NCBI GenBank assembly: GCA_947177515.1
Contig: CAMWUU010000007.1
Location: 1 to 22,683, forward strand
DNA: 22,683 bases
Direction of reading: 5' to 3'
Source of the DNA: an uncultured Lachnospiraceae bacterium
GTDB taxonomy: Bacteria > Bacillota > Clostridia > Lachnospirales > Lachnospiraceae
Positions 1-8,452 of this stretch are shown here, in pieces. A program made the translations under genes and the position numbers. The notes under the pieces are model-generated. The model did no database searches. It saw nothing but the letters and a program-made list of their open reading frames with translations, and was not told the DNA's origin. Position 1 is the first letter of the stretch; each line of letters begins with the position of its first letter.

Positions 1-2939
1 CCTATTATGCCGCAAGACATCGCTCCATCGAAAACCATGAGGAAATAAAAATATACCCCGCCTCCGAATTTGTCCTCGAACAGGCAGTAAAAGAAAAAGG
101 ACTGGCCGCACTGGATCAGGAACTGAAAGAATTTGTAGCCCAACTAAGGAATGAGCGCAAAAATGAAGAAGCCGCGCGCATTACGAAGATTGTCGCAGAA
201 TTTAAGGAAAACCTGGAATACTGTCAGGGAAGTGTGGGGCTAGACAGTTATGTGAACTACTTTTTTACGAAAACGGTTTCGTTCTTCGACTACTTCTGTG
301 ATGGGGATTCAGCTATATTCCTGGAGGAGCCGGCGCGGATTATGGAAAAAGGTAAAACGGTAATCCAGGAGTTTTCCGAGAGCATGACTGGTCGTATTGA
401 AAAGGGGTATATCCTGCCGGGGCAGATGGACGTGATTTTTGATTACCGCGCGTTGCTTGCCGGGATTATGGGCGCGAACACAGTCCTGCTTTCAACAATG
501 GAAACAAAACTTGATAAGCTTCCCGTTCTGGCACGCTATAGCCTGACTGTAAAATCGGTGAATCCTTACAACAACAATTTTGAAATCCTGGTAAAAGATT
601 TAAAAGCCTGGAAAAAAAGCGGCTGCCGCGTTATCCTGCTTTCCGGCTCGCACACAAGGGCAGAACGCCTAGCAGAGGATCTGCGTGACCATGGGCTGAC
701 CGCGTTTTTTAGTGAAGATCGCAACCGTCTGGTACAAAACGGGGAAATTATGGTGACGCAGGGCAATGTACACCGTGGATTTGAGTATCCACTAGTAAAA
801 TTTGTAATTATATCGGAAAGCGATATTTTCGGTGCGGCAAAAAAAACAAAAAAGAAGAAGGTAAAGGTTTACGAGGGCAGTAAGATTTCGAGTTTTTCCG
901 ATTTGAATATTGGTGATTATGTGGTGCATGAAAACCATGGGCTGGGTATTTACCGGGGCATTGAGAAATTGACAGTGGATAAGGTGACAAAGGATTATAT
1001 CAAGATTGAGTATGCGGGAGGGGGGACACTCTATATCCTGGCCACGGGGCTTGACGTAATCCAGAAATACGCCGGTGCCGGCGCGCGGAAACCGAAATTA
1101 AATAAACTTGGCTCTACAGAGTGGAAGACAACAAAAGCGCGCGTGCGCGGCGCGGTGAAGGATATCGCACAGGAGCTTGTCCGGCTGTATGCACTGCGCC
1201 AGTCGAAAAAGGGATTTGCGTTCTCGCAGGATGATACCTGGCAGAAAGAATTTGAAGAACTCTTTCCTTATGAAGAAACGGACGACCAGATCCGCGCAAT
1301 CGAGGAAACAAAGCGTGATATGGAAAGCACGCGCATTATGGATCGCCTGGTCTGTGGGGATGTTGGGTACGGCAAAACAGAAATTGCAATCCGTGCCGCT
1401 TTCAAGGCGGTGCTCGATAAGAAACAGGTTGTGTTTCTTGTGCCAACCACCATCCTGGCGCAGCAGCATTACAATACCTTTATGCAGCGCATGAAGGATT
1501 TTGCGGTCAATGTCGAGATGCTATCCCGCTTCCGCACCCCTGCGGAACAAAAAAGGGTTCTGGCTGGAATGGAAAAGGGGGATGTTGATATCCTGATTGG
1601 AACGCACCGCGTACTTTCAAAGGATATCAAATACAAGGATCTGGGGCTTTTGATTATTGATGAGGAACAGCGCTTTGGTGTGGCGCACAAAGAAAAACTC
1701 AAGCAGGTCAAGGGGGAGGTGGACGTGCTAACACTAACAGCAACACCAATCCCCCGCACGCTGCATATGAGCCTGGTGGGTATCCGGGATATGAGTGTGC
1801 TGGAGGAACCACCAGTGGATCGTATGCCAATCCAGACTTTTGTATTGGAGCATAACGATGAGATGATCCGGGAGGCCATTAACCGGGAGCTGGCGCGCGG
1901 AGGCCAGGTATATTATGTATACAACCGTGTCAATGGGATTGATGAAATAGCCCAACAGGTGCAGCGGTTGGTACCGGAGGCGAATGTGGCGTTTGCGCAT
2001 GGGCAGATGGGCGAGAGGCAGCTTGAGAAAATAATGTTCCAGTTTATTAATGGGGAAGTGGAAGTACTGATTTCCACCACCATTATTGAAACAGGTCTTG
2101 ACATCTCAAATGTCAATACCATAATTATTGACGATGCGGATCGGCTCGGATTATCCCAGCTCTATCAGTTACGCGGGCGTGTGGGGCGTTCAAACCGCAC
2201 GGCCTATGCGTTTTTAATGTACAAACGGGACAAAATGCTAAAGGAAGTCGCAGAGAAACGACTGCAGGCAATCAGAGAGTTTACAGAACTTGGTTCCGGT
2301 TTTAAGATCGCGATGCGCGACCTGGAAATCCGGGGAGCGGGCAACCTGCTTGGCGCGGAACAGAGTGGGCATATGGAAGCGGTTGGTTATGATTTGTACT
2401 GCAAAATGTTGAACGAGGCGGTGAAGGGATTAAAGGATGGTGGGAAGGAAGAAACAGAAAGCTTTGAAACTTCCATCGAACTGCCGCTTAACGCATATAT
2501 CCCTGCCACTTATATAAAGAATGAATTGCAGAAACTGGATATGTATAAGCGCGTGGCGGGGATTGAAACCCTGGAGGAACTGGAAGACTTGCAGGAGGAA
2601 TTTATCGACCGATTCGGGGAGCCGCCGAAGCCAGTATTAAATCTATTGCAGGTAGCGTATCTTAAGGCGCAGGCTCATGCAGTATATCTGGTAGGGATTG
2701 AGCAGAAGGGCGATATGCTCTGGCTGACACCGTATGCACGCGCAAAATATCATGTTGAGAGGATACCAGAATTGTTGAAATTACATGCGCCCCTGTTAGA
2801 TTTTAAGAAAAATGCACTGGTGTTTGAATATCGGATGTCTAATCTGGCGCGCAGGAATCCACCGAATGCCGCTCCCGATGGGGAACAGGCTCTGGCAGAG
2901 GCAAAAAAGCTGGTGGAAAGTTTCCGGACTTTGCTATGA
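1..2939 (+). CDS. mfd: Transcription-repair coupling factor Mfd (5'-truncated by window edge)
   Basis: Mfd is a DNA translocase that removes RNA polymerase stalled at DNA lesions and recruits UvrA for nucleotide excision repair. The reading frame is open from base 3, so about 978 residues are present and roughly 190 N-terminal residues lie outside the window. The RNA-polymerase-interaction (CarD-like) domain is near 898-1110 (GDYVVHENHGLGIY). The helicase core shows Walker A GDVGYGKTE near 1354-1380, the Mfd-type Walker B DEEQRFG at 1659-1679, TATPIPRTL near 1735-1761, and GRVGR near 2173-2187, followed by the TRG region and the C-terminal regulatory domain. The GTG at 234 is internal, because the frame continues upstream in Mfd-like sequence. 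It is followed after 187 bp by the foldase lipoprotein gene. Base composition is that of the core chromosome. Identification is secure. Confidence 0.97.
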   Translation, partial: YYAARHRSIENHEEIKIYPASEFVLEQAVKEKGLAALDQELKEFVAQLRNERKNEEAARITKIVAEFKENLEYCQGSVGLDSYVNYFFTKTVSFFDYFCDGDSAIFLEEPARIMEKGKTVIQEFSESMTGRIEKGYILPGQMDVIFDYRALLAGIMGANTVLLSTMETKLDKLPVLARYSLTVKSVNPYNNNFEILVKDLKAWKKSGCRVILLSGSHTRAERLAEDLRDHGLTAFFSEDRNRLVQNGEIMVTQGNVHRGFEYPLVKFVIISESDIFGAAKKTKKKKVKVYEGSKISSFSDLNIGDYVVHENHGLGIYRGIEKLTVDKVTKDYIKIEYAGGGTLYILATGLDVIQKYAGAGARKPKLNKLGSTEWKTTKARVRGAVKDIAQELVRLYALRQSKKGFAFSQDDTWQKEFEELFPYEETDDQIRAIEETKRDMESTRIMDRLVCGDVGYGKTEIAIRAAFKAVLDKKQVVFLVPTTILAQQHYNTFMQRMKDFAVNVEMLSRFRTPAEQKRVLAGMEKGDVDILIGTHRVLSKDIKYKDLGLLIIDEEQRFGVAHKEKLKQVKGEVDVLTLTATPIPRTLHMSLVGIRDMSVLEEPPVDRMPIQTFVLEHNDEMIREAINRELARGGQVYYVYNRVNGIDEIAQQVQRLVPEANVAFAHGQMGERQLEKIMFQFINGEVEVLISTTIIETGLDISNVNTIIIDDADRLGLSQLYQLRGRVGRSNRTAYAFLMYKRDKMLKEVAEKRLQAIREFTELGSGFKIAMRDLEIRGAGNLLGAEQSGHMEAVGYDLYCKMLNEAVKGLKDGGKEETESFETSIELPLNAYIPATYIKNELQKLDMYKRVAGIETLEELEDLQEEFIDRFGEPPKPVLNLLQVAYLKAQAHAVYLVGIEQKGDMLWLTPYARAKYHVERIPELLKLHAPLLDFKKNALVFEYRMSNLARRNPPNAAPDGEQALAEAKKLVESFRTLL

Positions 2940-3126
2940 TTTTGCTTTGGGGCGGCAGGAATACGAAGTCTGGGAAGGAATGCAAAGTTTGGCAGCAGAA
3001 GAAAGATGGATAAGTGAATTTAATAGATAATATAAGTTTTAGAAAATATAAATATAGAATAAGCAATATATACTTAAAATATTGCAAAACTGAAAAACGG
3101 AAAGGTACGGAAAGTGAGGGAAGCCC

Positions 3127-4332
3127 ATGAAAATAAGATCGGATATATTTGCACGGTTGGGCGGATGCTGGCAGAAAAGCCATAGATATTATAGCAGCCG
3201 TTTTATCAGTAAGAAATGCGAAGAAGTGGGGGAAAGCCGCAGAAACAGGCGGGCTGCCAGAAAGAAGCCCATCTGGTTGTTCATGGCCGGGCTGATTGCT
3301 ATTTCCTGCCTTGCAGGCTGCGAGAAGCTGACACCGGATCTGGAAATGGAAGCGGAATTTACACCGACACCATATCCGACTGGCATCACGCAAAAAGAGG
3401 TGGAGGGGATGGATCAGGAGGAGCGCTTTTCGCAGACACTTTTGCGGATTGGCGATCTAAAGATCAGCTACGGCGAAGTAGTTCTATATATGCAGTCCAC
3501 AAAGGAGGAAGTTGAAACCCTCTACGGCAAGGAAATCTGGGACTTTGTTTTAAATGATGAGGGGAGAACCTATGCGCAGATGCTAAAAGAGGAACTGTTA
3601 AAACAGATCACATACACCAAGCTGGTCTGTTCACAGGCAGATCGGCTTGGCATTGCGCTTACTGAAGATGAACGGATGAATGTCGATGAATACACGGATA
3701 ATTATATAGCAAATTTTTCCAGGGATGAGCTGGAATACTATGGGATTACCCGCGACCTGGTGTGGGGGATTTATGCGGACAATCTTTTGGCAACCAAGAT
3801 TTATGAGAGCCTGACGCTTAATATTGATACCGATGTATCGGACGAGGAAGCACGTCATCCAGTTTTGTGGTATGTTTTTATTGCCAAATATGCACTTGCG
3901 GAGGATGGATCGCATGTGCCGCTTGATGAGGAAGGGCTTTTCAATGTGCGGGAGCGCGCGGAAAGGCTTGCCGGGGAAGCGAAGGAAACACCGGATTTTT
4001 ACGGATTTGCACGGGAAAATACGGATGATACGGATGAGATTGAGATTGTGATTGGCAGGGGGGAGATGTACGAGGAACTGGAAAAAATCGCATTTGGTTT
4101 ACAGCAGGGGGAAACAAGCGGGCTGATTGAAACGGAGGATGGATATTTTATCCTTCACTGTGCAAACTATATGGATGAGGATGCGACCGACCAGGCAAAG
4201 ACGGAGATTATTATGGAGCGCCAGGAACATGCATTTTCGGATAGTTATGCGGTCTGGGAAGAAGAAACCAGTGTATGGGTGGATACTGTTTTGTGGGATG
4301 CCATTGATATAACAGGGGAGAAATGCGAGTAG
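3127..4332 (+). CDS. Parvulin/SurA-like peptidyl-prolyl isomerase lipoprotein (PrsA-like foldase)
   Basis: This is probably a membrane-anchored extracytoplasmic foldase. A hydrophobic segment ends in lipobox LAGC (Cys65), so the mature protein would be lipid-anchored outside the membrane. The rest looks like a SurA_N-type helical domain followed by a parvulin-like region; the stretch around LQQGETSGLIETEDGYFIL resembles the end of PpiC domains. The 401-aa length is usual for the family. The ATG at 3127 has a GAGGG Shine-Dalgarno seven bases upstream, but it gives an unusually long, charged 47-residue segment before the membrane helix. A GTG at 3226 would give a normal 32-residue signal but has a poor ribosome site. 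A parvulin lipoprotein after mfd is, as I recall, a common Clostridia arrangement. The last codons overlap possible starts of the asparaginase gene, suggesting co-transcription. Confidence 0.8.
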   Translation: MKIRSDIFARLGGCWQKSHRYYSSRFISKKCEEVGESRRNRRAARKKPIWLFMAGLIAISCLAGCEKLTPDLEMEAEFTPTPYPTGITQKEVEGMDQEERFSQTLLRIGDLKISYGEVVLYMQSTKEEVETLYGKEIWDFVLNDEGRTYAQMLKEELLKQITYTKLVCSQADRLGIALTEDERMNVDEYTDNYIANFSRDELEYYGITRDLVWGIYADNLLATKIYESLTLNIDTDVSDEEARHPVLWYVFIAKYALAEDGSHVPLDEEGLFNVRERAERLAGEAKETPDFYGFARENTDDTDEIEIVIGRGEMYEELEKIAFGLQQGETSGLIETEDGYFILHCANYMDEDATDQAKTEIIMERQEHAFSDSYAVWEEETSVWVDTVLWDAIDITGEKCE

Positions 4333-4358
4333 GTCTATCAGGATTGGAGGGGATGACG

Positions 4359-5345
4359 GTGAAGAAGATTTGTTTGATTGCAACAGGCGGGACGATTGTT
4401 TCAAAAGATGGTGGAAATGGACTAGAGCCGGATTTGACACCGCAGGAACTTCTTTCCTATGTGCCAGAATTAAAGGAAATTGCGGAAATTTCCGTTCGGG
4501 AGCTGTTCCGCTTAGACAGTACCAATATCAATCCGGGGCATTGGATTAAGATGGCAGGATGCATTCAGGAAGAATATGAGAAATTTGATGGCTTTGTAGT
4601 AATCCATGGGACGGATACCATGGCGTACACGGCAGCAGCGCTTTCTTACCTGGTGCAGGACAGTCAAAAACCGATTATCCTGACCGGTTCACAGAAATCC
4701 GTCTACAACCGTGACACGGATGCGCGCCGCAATCTGACGGACGCATTCTGCTACGCAGCAGATCCTCGCTCGCACGGTGTCTATCTTGTATTTGACGGCA
4801 CCGCGATTTTGGGCACGCACGCGCGAAAGACACGCACACACAGTTACAATGCATTTTCAAGTATTAACTGCCCGGCGGCAGCAGTTATGCAGGAGGGACG
4901 GATTATCCGGTATTTTGAGCCTGAAATTTCGGGGGAAGTTAAGTTTTACGGGAGGATGAACCCCCATGTACTCCGTGTGCGCCCGTATCCCGGAATTTCG
5001 CAGGAAATCCTAACACGCACCATGGACTGTTATGATGGCCTGGTGATTGAATGTTTTGGCACGAGTGGTATTCCTGCGTATGGCGGCTTTGATAAGGCAG
5101 TCGGGGAGTGGGCGCGGGCAGGCAAGGCGATTGTGGCGACCACCCAGGTGCCGCATGAAGGCAGCGATATGAGCGTGTACCGTGTTGGCAAGGAACTGAT
5201 GGGGCTGGGACTTCTTGAAGCGTTTGATATGACACCGGAGGCGGCGCTGGCAAAGCTGATGTGGGCGCTTGGGAATGCAAAAAACCGGGAGGAACTTAAA
5301 AGAATGTTTGCGGGGAAGGTATGGATGGATACATTTTTGGAGTGA
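4359..5345 (+). CDS. ansA: Type I L-asparaginase (cytosolic)
   Basis: The enzyme hydrolyses L-asparagine to aspartate and ammonia. The N-terminus KKICLIATGGTI carries the family's first catalytic Thr signature. The second signature, HGTDTMAYTA (coding 4603-4632), supplies the Thr-Asp pair, and TGSQ follows. There is no signal peptide, and about 328 aa fits cytosolic AnsA. I chose GTG 4359 because GGAGGGG at 4346-4352 stands six bases before it and the protein then begins MKKICLIATGG, as homologues do. ATG 4353 sits almost on the Shine-Dalgarno sequence, and ATG 4323 would overlap the end of the upstream gene. The gene lies 26 bp after the foldase gene, so an operon is likely. The function is well supported; only the start is uncertain. 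Confidence 0.93.
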   Translation: MKKICLIATGGTIVSKDGGNGLEPDLTPQELLSYVPELKEIAEISVRELFRLDSTNINPGHWIKMAGCIQEEYEKFDGFVVIHGTDTMAYTAAALSYLVQDSQKPIILTGSQKSVYNRDTDARRNLTDAFCYAADPRSHGVYLVFDGTAILGTHARKTRTHSYNAFSSINCPAAAVMQEGRIIRYFEPEISGEVKFYGRMNPHVLRVRPYPGISQEILTRTMDCYDGLVIECFGTSGIPAYGGFDKAVGEWARAGKAIVATTQVPHEGSDMSVYRVGKELMGLGLLEAFDMTPEAALAKLMWALGNAKNREELKRMFAGKVWMDTFLE

Positions 5346-5379
5346 GGGAAATTTGGGCATTTTAATTTTTATTTCCCTG

Positions 5380-5408
5380 TTGACATATGCTTTGATTTGT
5401 GGTACGAT
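5380..5408 (+). promoter_or_regulatory. Sigma-A promoter of the metal-export operon
   Basis: TTGACA (5380-5385) and TACGAT (5403-5408) are separated by exactly 17 bp. The pair lies 35 bp after the asparaginase stop and upstream of the HMA chaperone gene. It is the best promoter in the left half of the window and is immediately followed by a palindromic operator. Confidence 0.8.
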
Positions 5409-5416
5409 ATATCCAA

Positions 5417-5438
5417 CAATTAAATGATTGTTTAATTG
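5417..5438. promoter_or_regulatory. Palindromic operator, ArsR/SmtB-like metal-sensor site (inferred)
   Basis: CAATTAAA (5417-5424) and TTTAATTG (5431-5438) form a perfect 8-bp inverted repeat around TGATTG. It begins nine bases after the -10 box, so a bound repressor would block initiation. ArsR/SmtB repressors commonly bind AT-rich dyads of this size in front of Zn/Cd efflux operons. The repressor identity is inferred from the genes downstream; no repressor gene is in the window. Confidence 0.6.
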
Positions 5439-5536
5439 ATAAATAATGAAAGCCCCACCGAATGGGCAAAGTTTGGAAGAAAGGCACTTTCAAACTCCTG
5501 ACTGTAGAAATATAAAAAGAAAGGATGGTAGGAAGC

Positions 5537-5755
5537 ATGAAGAAAAGTTACAAAATCGAGGTGGACTGTGCGGCGTGCGCAATGAAGATGGAGGAGGCTG
5601 CAAAGAAGGTTGCCGGTGTGAAGGATGCGGGGGTTGCATTTATGACGCAGAAGATGAGTGTGGATTTTGAGGAAGGTGTGGATGTGGCGGCCGTGATGGC
5701 GGAGGTTCGCAAGCAGTGCAAAAAGGTGGAATCGGATTGTGAGATCTTCTTATAA
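5537..5755 (+). CDS. Small heavy-metal-associated (HMA) metallochaperone-like protein
   Basis: This 72-residue protein is a single HMA-like fold. It probably delivers or buffers Zn, Cd or Pb ions for the ATPase encoded downstream. The metal-binding motif is CAAC in IEVDCAACAMKMEE (about residues 10-13), just after the first beta strand. KKVAGVKDAGV and KMSVDFE match the helix and strands that follow in CopZ-like domains. I chose ATG 5537 because AGGA precedes it at suitable spacing and the protein then starts MKKSYKIEV; the ATG at 5525 lies on its own ribosome site. P1B-ATPases often carry this domain at their N-terminus. Here the ATPase lacks it and the separate small protein appears to replace it. 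Metal specificity cannot be read from this protein alone. Confidence 0.88.
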   Translation: MKKSYKIEVDCAACAMKMEEAAKKVAGVKDAGVAFMTQKMSVDFEEGVDVAAVMAEVRKQCKKVESDCEIFL

Positions 5756-5759
5756 GACC

Positions 5760-5852
5760 TGTGTAAAAGGAGTTGTTAAAAAATTAACAATTCCTGCAAA
5801 TTGCTTTGCAATTAGCCGGAACCAGGATGGTTCCTAACCTAAGTATTACACA
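5760..5852. repeat. 93-bp cloverleaf-like structured element (three hairpins enclosed by a terminal inverted repeat)
   Basis: The ends TGTGTAA (5760-5766) and TTACACA (5846-5852) are exact inverted repeats. Inside are three adjacent hairpins. The first is 5768-5779 with 5784-5795, 12 pairs including one G-U, loop AAAA. The second is 5796-5804 with 5808-5816, loop TTT and one A-A mismatch. The third is 5818-5823 with 5829-5834, or 7 pairs with loop GGA. The result is a four-way junction like a large cloverleaf. It lies between the metal chaperone and ATPase genes. It could be a MITE/REP-like interspersed repeat, an RNA-processing site or a structured RNA. The pairing is visible directly; the nature of the element is inference. 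Confidence 0.65.
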
Positions 5853-5899
5853 TGCCCCGGGACGGTTTCTGATCAGTTTTAACTTTTGTAGAAAGTAGT

Positions 5900-5921
5900 C
5901 CCCTGCCTCTTTAGGTGGGGG
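5900..5921 (+). other. GC-rich hairpin between chaperone and ATPase genes
   Basis: CCCCTGCCT pairs with AGGTGGGGG over a CTTT loop (9 pairs, two G-U). It resembles hairpins at IS200/IS605-family right ends and omega-RNA 3' ends, but no transposase or TnpB gene is nearby. A 26-codon reading frame (5930-6010, MDWSEGNLYYSG...) starts just after it behind a GGAGGAGG stretch; I do not recognise it and its reality is uncertain. Confidence 0.4.
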
Positions 5922-6039
5922 AGGAGGTTATGGATTGGTCGGAAGGGAATCTGTACTATTCTGGCAAATCAGAAAAGGATAAGTTTCTGGGGCATATTTC
6001 GCTTGATTGAGTGGTATGAAAAAGGAGGCAGATTGGCCT

Positions 6040-7971
6040 ATGAATCATAAACAGAAAAAAATGCTTTATCGTATTATTTTATCGGCGGTGCTGATGGTCA
6101 TAATAAAATTGCTTCCGCTTGAAAATCAGTATGTGGAGCTTGCGCTGTTTTTGGTGCCATACCTAATAATCGGGTATGATATCCTGCGAAAGGCAGTGTA
6201 TGGGATTTTCCACGGCCAGGTATTCGACGAAAATTTCCTGATGGCGCTTGCGACGGTCGGTGCGATGATCCTTGGCGAGTATCTTGAGGGTGTGGCAGTT
6301 ATGCTTTTTTATCAGATCGGCGAACTGTTCCAAAGCTATGCGGTCGGTAAGAGCCGCGGAAATATCGCAAAACTTATGGATATCCGCCCGGATTACGCGA
6401 ATATTATGCAGGACGGCAAACTGGTGCAGGTGGATCCGGATGAAATTGAGGTTGGTACTGTAATTGTCGTACAGCCGGGAGAGAAAATCCCGATTGACGG
6501 AGTGGTTACCCAGGGAGTTTCCTCCCTGAATACCAGCGCCTTAACAGGCGAGAGCCTGCCGCGCGAAGTAAGGGAGGGGGATGAGGTAATCAGTGGCTGT
6601 GTAAATCTGTCCGGGCTGCTGAATATAAGAACCAGCAAGCCGTTCGGCGAATCCACAGTAACGAAAATCCTTGATCTTGTGGAGAATTCCAGCATGAAAA
6701 AATCGCGCTCCGAAAATTTTATCACGCGGTTCGCAAAATATTATACCCCTGCGGTCTGCATTGGAGCACTGGTGCTGGCGGTGCTGCCGCCGCTTGTCAA
6801 TTTGCTTTATGGTAATGAAGCCGACTGGTCTAAATGGGTAATCCGCGCGCTGACCACACTTGTAATCAGTTGTCCTTGCGCGCTGGTAATCTCGATTCCG
6901 CTCAGCTTTTTTGGCGGGATTGGCGGTGCGTCCTCTAGGGGAGTGCTGGTAAAAGGTTCCAATTATCTGGAAGCCCTGTCGAAAACAAAGTATGTTGTGT
7001 GTGATAAGACGGGGACATTAACGCGCGGTGTGTTTGAGGTCACGCAGATTGTGACTTCCGGGGAGATTACGGAGGATGAATTGCTGCGGCTTGCAGCATA
7101 TGCCGAGAGCTATTCCAACCATCCAATTAGCAAGAGCCTAAAAGAAGCATATAGGAAGCCCGTGGATACGACACGTGTTAAGGATGTGGAAGAAATCAGC
7201 GGACACGGTGTGCAGGCGTTTGTAGATGGGCGCTGTGTGGCAGCGGGCAATGCAAAACTGATGGAAAGTCTGATGCTTACCTGTGAAAAACCGAAGGAAG
7301 CCGGCACACAGGTACATGTGGCGGTGGACGGCAGTTACGCGGGCTATCTGCTGATTTCCGACGTGGTCAAGCCGAATGCGGCGGCAGCCATTGCGGGTCT
7401 GAAAGAGGCCGGAGTAAAACAGGTCGTGATGCTGACCGGTGACGCAAAGTCTGTGGCAGAAACAGTGGCAGGGGAACTTGGTGTCGATGTAGTAAAGAGC
7501 GAACTGCTTCCGGCGGATAAAGTGGCGGAGGTTGAAGCGCTGCTTGCAGCAAAGGAAGGGAAAGAGAAGCTGGCCTTTGTCGGTGACGGAATCAACGATG
7601 CCCCGGTACTTTCCCGTGCGGATATCGGGATTGCAATGGGAGCACTCGGTTCGGATGCGGCCATTGAAGCGGCAGATATCGTGCTGATGGATGATGACCC
7701 GGAAAAGATTGCGCAAGCAATGCGGATTTCGAAAAAGACACTGGGTATTGTGCACCAGAATATTGTATTTGCGCTGGCGGTAAAATTCGCCTGCCTGGCG
7801 TTTGGGGCGGTTGGCTATGTGAATATGTGGTGGGCAATTTTCGCGGATGTTGGCGTGATGGTGCTGGCTGTATTGAATGCGACAAGGGCGTTGTATGTAG
7901 CGCCATCCTCGAATGCAACATCCTTGTCACATACAAATTTTAAAACAAATGTAAAAACAAATCGGGCTTGA
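6040..7971 (+). CDS. cadA: P1B-type Zn2+/Cd2+/Pb2+-exporting ATPase (CadA/ZntA family)
   Basis: This integral-membrane pump uses ATP to export divalent heavy metals. Counting from ATG 6040 (643 aa): actuator TGES at 169-172; transmembrane CPC at 278-280 (ISCPCALV); phosphorylation motif DKTGTLT with Asp322; nucleotide-domain HP at 361-362 (SNHPISK); hinge GDGIND at 515-520. Lys582 and Asp603 in the last two helices (AVKFACL, FADVGVMV) are the residues typical of the Zn/Cd/Pb subgroup rather than Cu pumps. There is no N-terminal HMA domain; the small protein upstream probably supplies it. ATG 6040 follows AAAGGAGG at a somewhat long spacing of 11 bases, while a TTG at 6007 would add 11 unlikely residues. 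The C-terminus ends in a Ser/Thr/Asn-rich tail. A strong terminator follows. Class is secure; exact metal is inferred. Confidence 0.95.
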   Translation: MNHKQKKMLYRIILSAVLMVIIKLLPLENQYVELALFLVPYLIIGYDILRKAVYGIFHGQVFDENFLMALATVGAMILGEYLEGVAVMLFYQIGELFQSYAVGKSRGNIAKLMDIRPDYANIMQDGKLVQVDPDEIEVGTVIVVQPGEKIPIDGVVTQGVSSLNTSALTGESLPREVREGDEVISGCVNLSGLLNIRTSKPFGESTVTKILDLVENSSMKKSRSENFITRFAKYYTPAVCIGALVLAVLPPLVNLLYGNEADWSKWVIRALTTLVISCPCALVISIPLSFFGGIGGASSRGVLVKGSNYLEALSKTKYVVCDKTGTLTRGVFEVTQIVTSGEITEDELLRLAAYAESYSNHPISKSLKEAYRKPVDTTRVKDVEEISGHGVQAFVDGRCVAAGNAKLMESLMLTCEKPKEAGTQVHVAVDGSYAGYLLISDVVKPNAAAAIAGLKEAGVKQVVMLTGDAKSVAETVAGELGVDVVKSELLPADKVAEVEALLAAKEGKEKLAFVGDGINDAPVLSRADIGIAMGALGSDAAIEAADIVLMDDDPEKIAQAMRISKKTLGIVHQNIVFALAVKFACLAFGAVGYVNMWWAIFADVGVMVLAVLNATRALYVAPSSNATSLSHTNFKTNVKTNRA

Positions 7972-8033
7972 TAAGAACTAAAAATTTATCAAAGATTCCA
8001 TAATTGGCTACGTATGGTTTTATGTATTATTAG

Positions 8034-8070
8034 CGCCGGGAACTGTAACAGTTCCCGGCGTTGGTTTTTT
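8034..8070 (+). terminator. Rho-independent terminator of the metal-export operon
   Basis: CGCCGGGAACTG (8034-8045) pairs perfectly with CAGTTCCCGGCG (8049-8060) over a TAA loop and is followed by TTGGTTTTTT. It marks the boundary between core genes and the AT-rich accessory island. Confidence 0.93.
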
Positions 8071-8110
8071 AGGGAAATCAAATGCAAGATTAGGACTTGA
8101 TTAAGATCCG

Positions 8111-8452
8111 GTGTATGCGCGATATAATAGAACCAAAAAGATATAGTGTCTATGTTACAAAAATAAACGCAATAAGGAAATAAGTGGTTTGTTGTATTTT
8201 AAAGCAGGAGGAAATCCCTACAAAATAAAAACTGAAACAAAACAGTAAAAAAGAATAACAGAAAAGGCAATACAGAAATAAATTTGATTATTTTCTTGAA
8301 ATTTTTAAGAAAAAAGTTATTCCCACTTCTATCAGACAATGATATTCTATGTGTGCGGCAGGGAAATGAAAATGCCAACAAACAGGGTTGGCATGTCGGT
8401 TTTGGTCAAATAGTTTGGAAAATATTTGACAAACAGGAAAGGGAGTGGTAGT
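8111..8452 (+). repeat. Duplicate of the protease-gene upstream region (left copy)
   Basis: This block matches 14901-15248 in order. Shared pieces are the box GGTGTATGCG-gATATAAT, GGAAATAAG-GGTTTGT, GCAATACA, the 40-bp motif at 8284-8323, and GTCGGTTTTGGTCAAA followed by TTTGGAAAA-ATTTGACAAAC just before the start codon. It is the upstream half of a duplicated protease unit and shows the dead left copy once had the same leader. The conserved TATAAT at 8123-8128 may be a -10 box; I see no good -35 at 17 bp. Confidence 0.75.
8284..8323 (+). promoter_or_regulatory. Conserved 40-bp motif, copy A (before protease relic)
   Basis: It begins TTGATTATTTTCTTGAAAT and matches copy B (15079-15118) at 33 of 40 positions. 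It ends 129 bp before the relic start codon at 8453, the same spacing as in the intact gene. The TTTC-TT-GAAA dyad is intact. A hairpin (8372-8379 with 8387-8394, ATGCCAAC/GTTGGCAT) lies between motif and start. Confidence 0.65.

Noticed and set aside
2839..3393. 184-codon minus-strand frame across the mfd-foldase gap
   Set aside because: Overlaps two secure genes on the other strand and has no protein-like features.
5760..5852. Cloverleaf as a tRNA gene
   Set aside because: No T-loop, D-loop or anticodon-arm consensus, no CCA-type acceptor stem, and stem lengths do not fit a tRNA.
7138..7755. 205-codon minus-strand open frame opposite the ATPase gene
   Set aside because: It lies wholly within cadA, shows no domain or ribosome site, and is a composition shadow of the coding strand.
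8284..8323. The 40-bp motif as an ordinary sigma-A promoter
   Set aside because: TTGATT and TTGAAA are -35-like, but none of the three copies has a plausible -10 at 16-18 bp.
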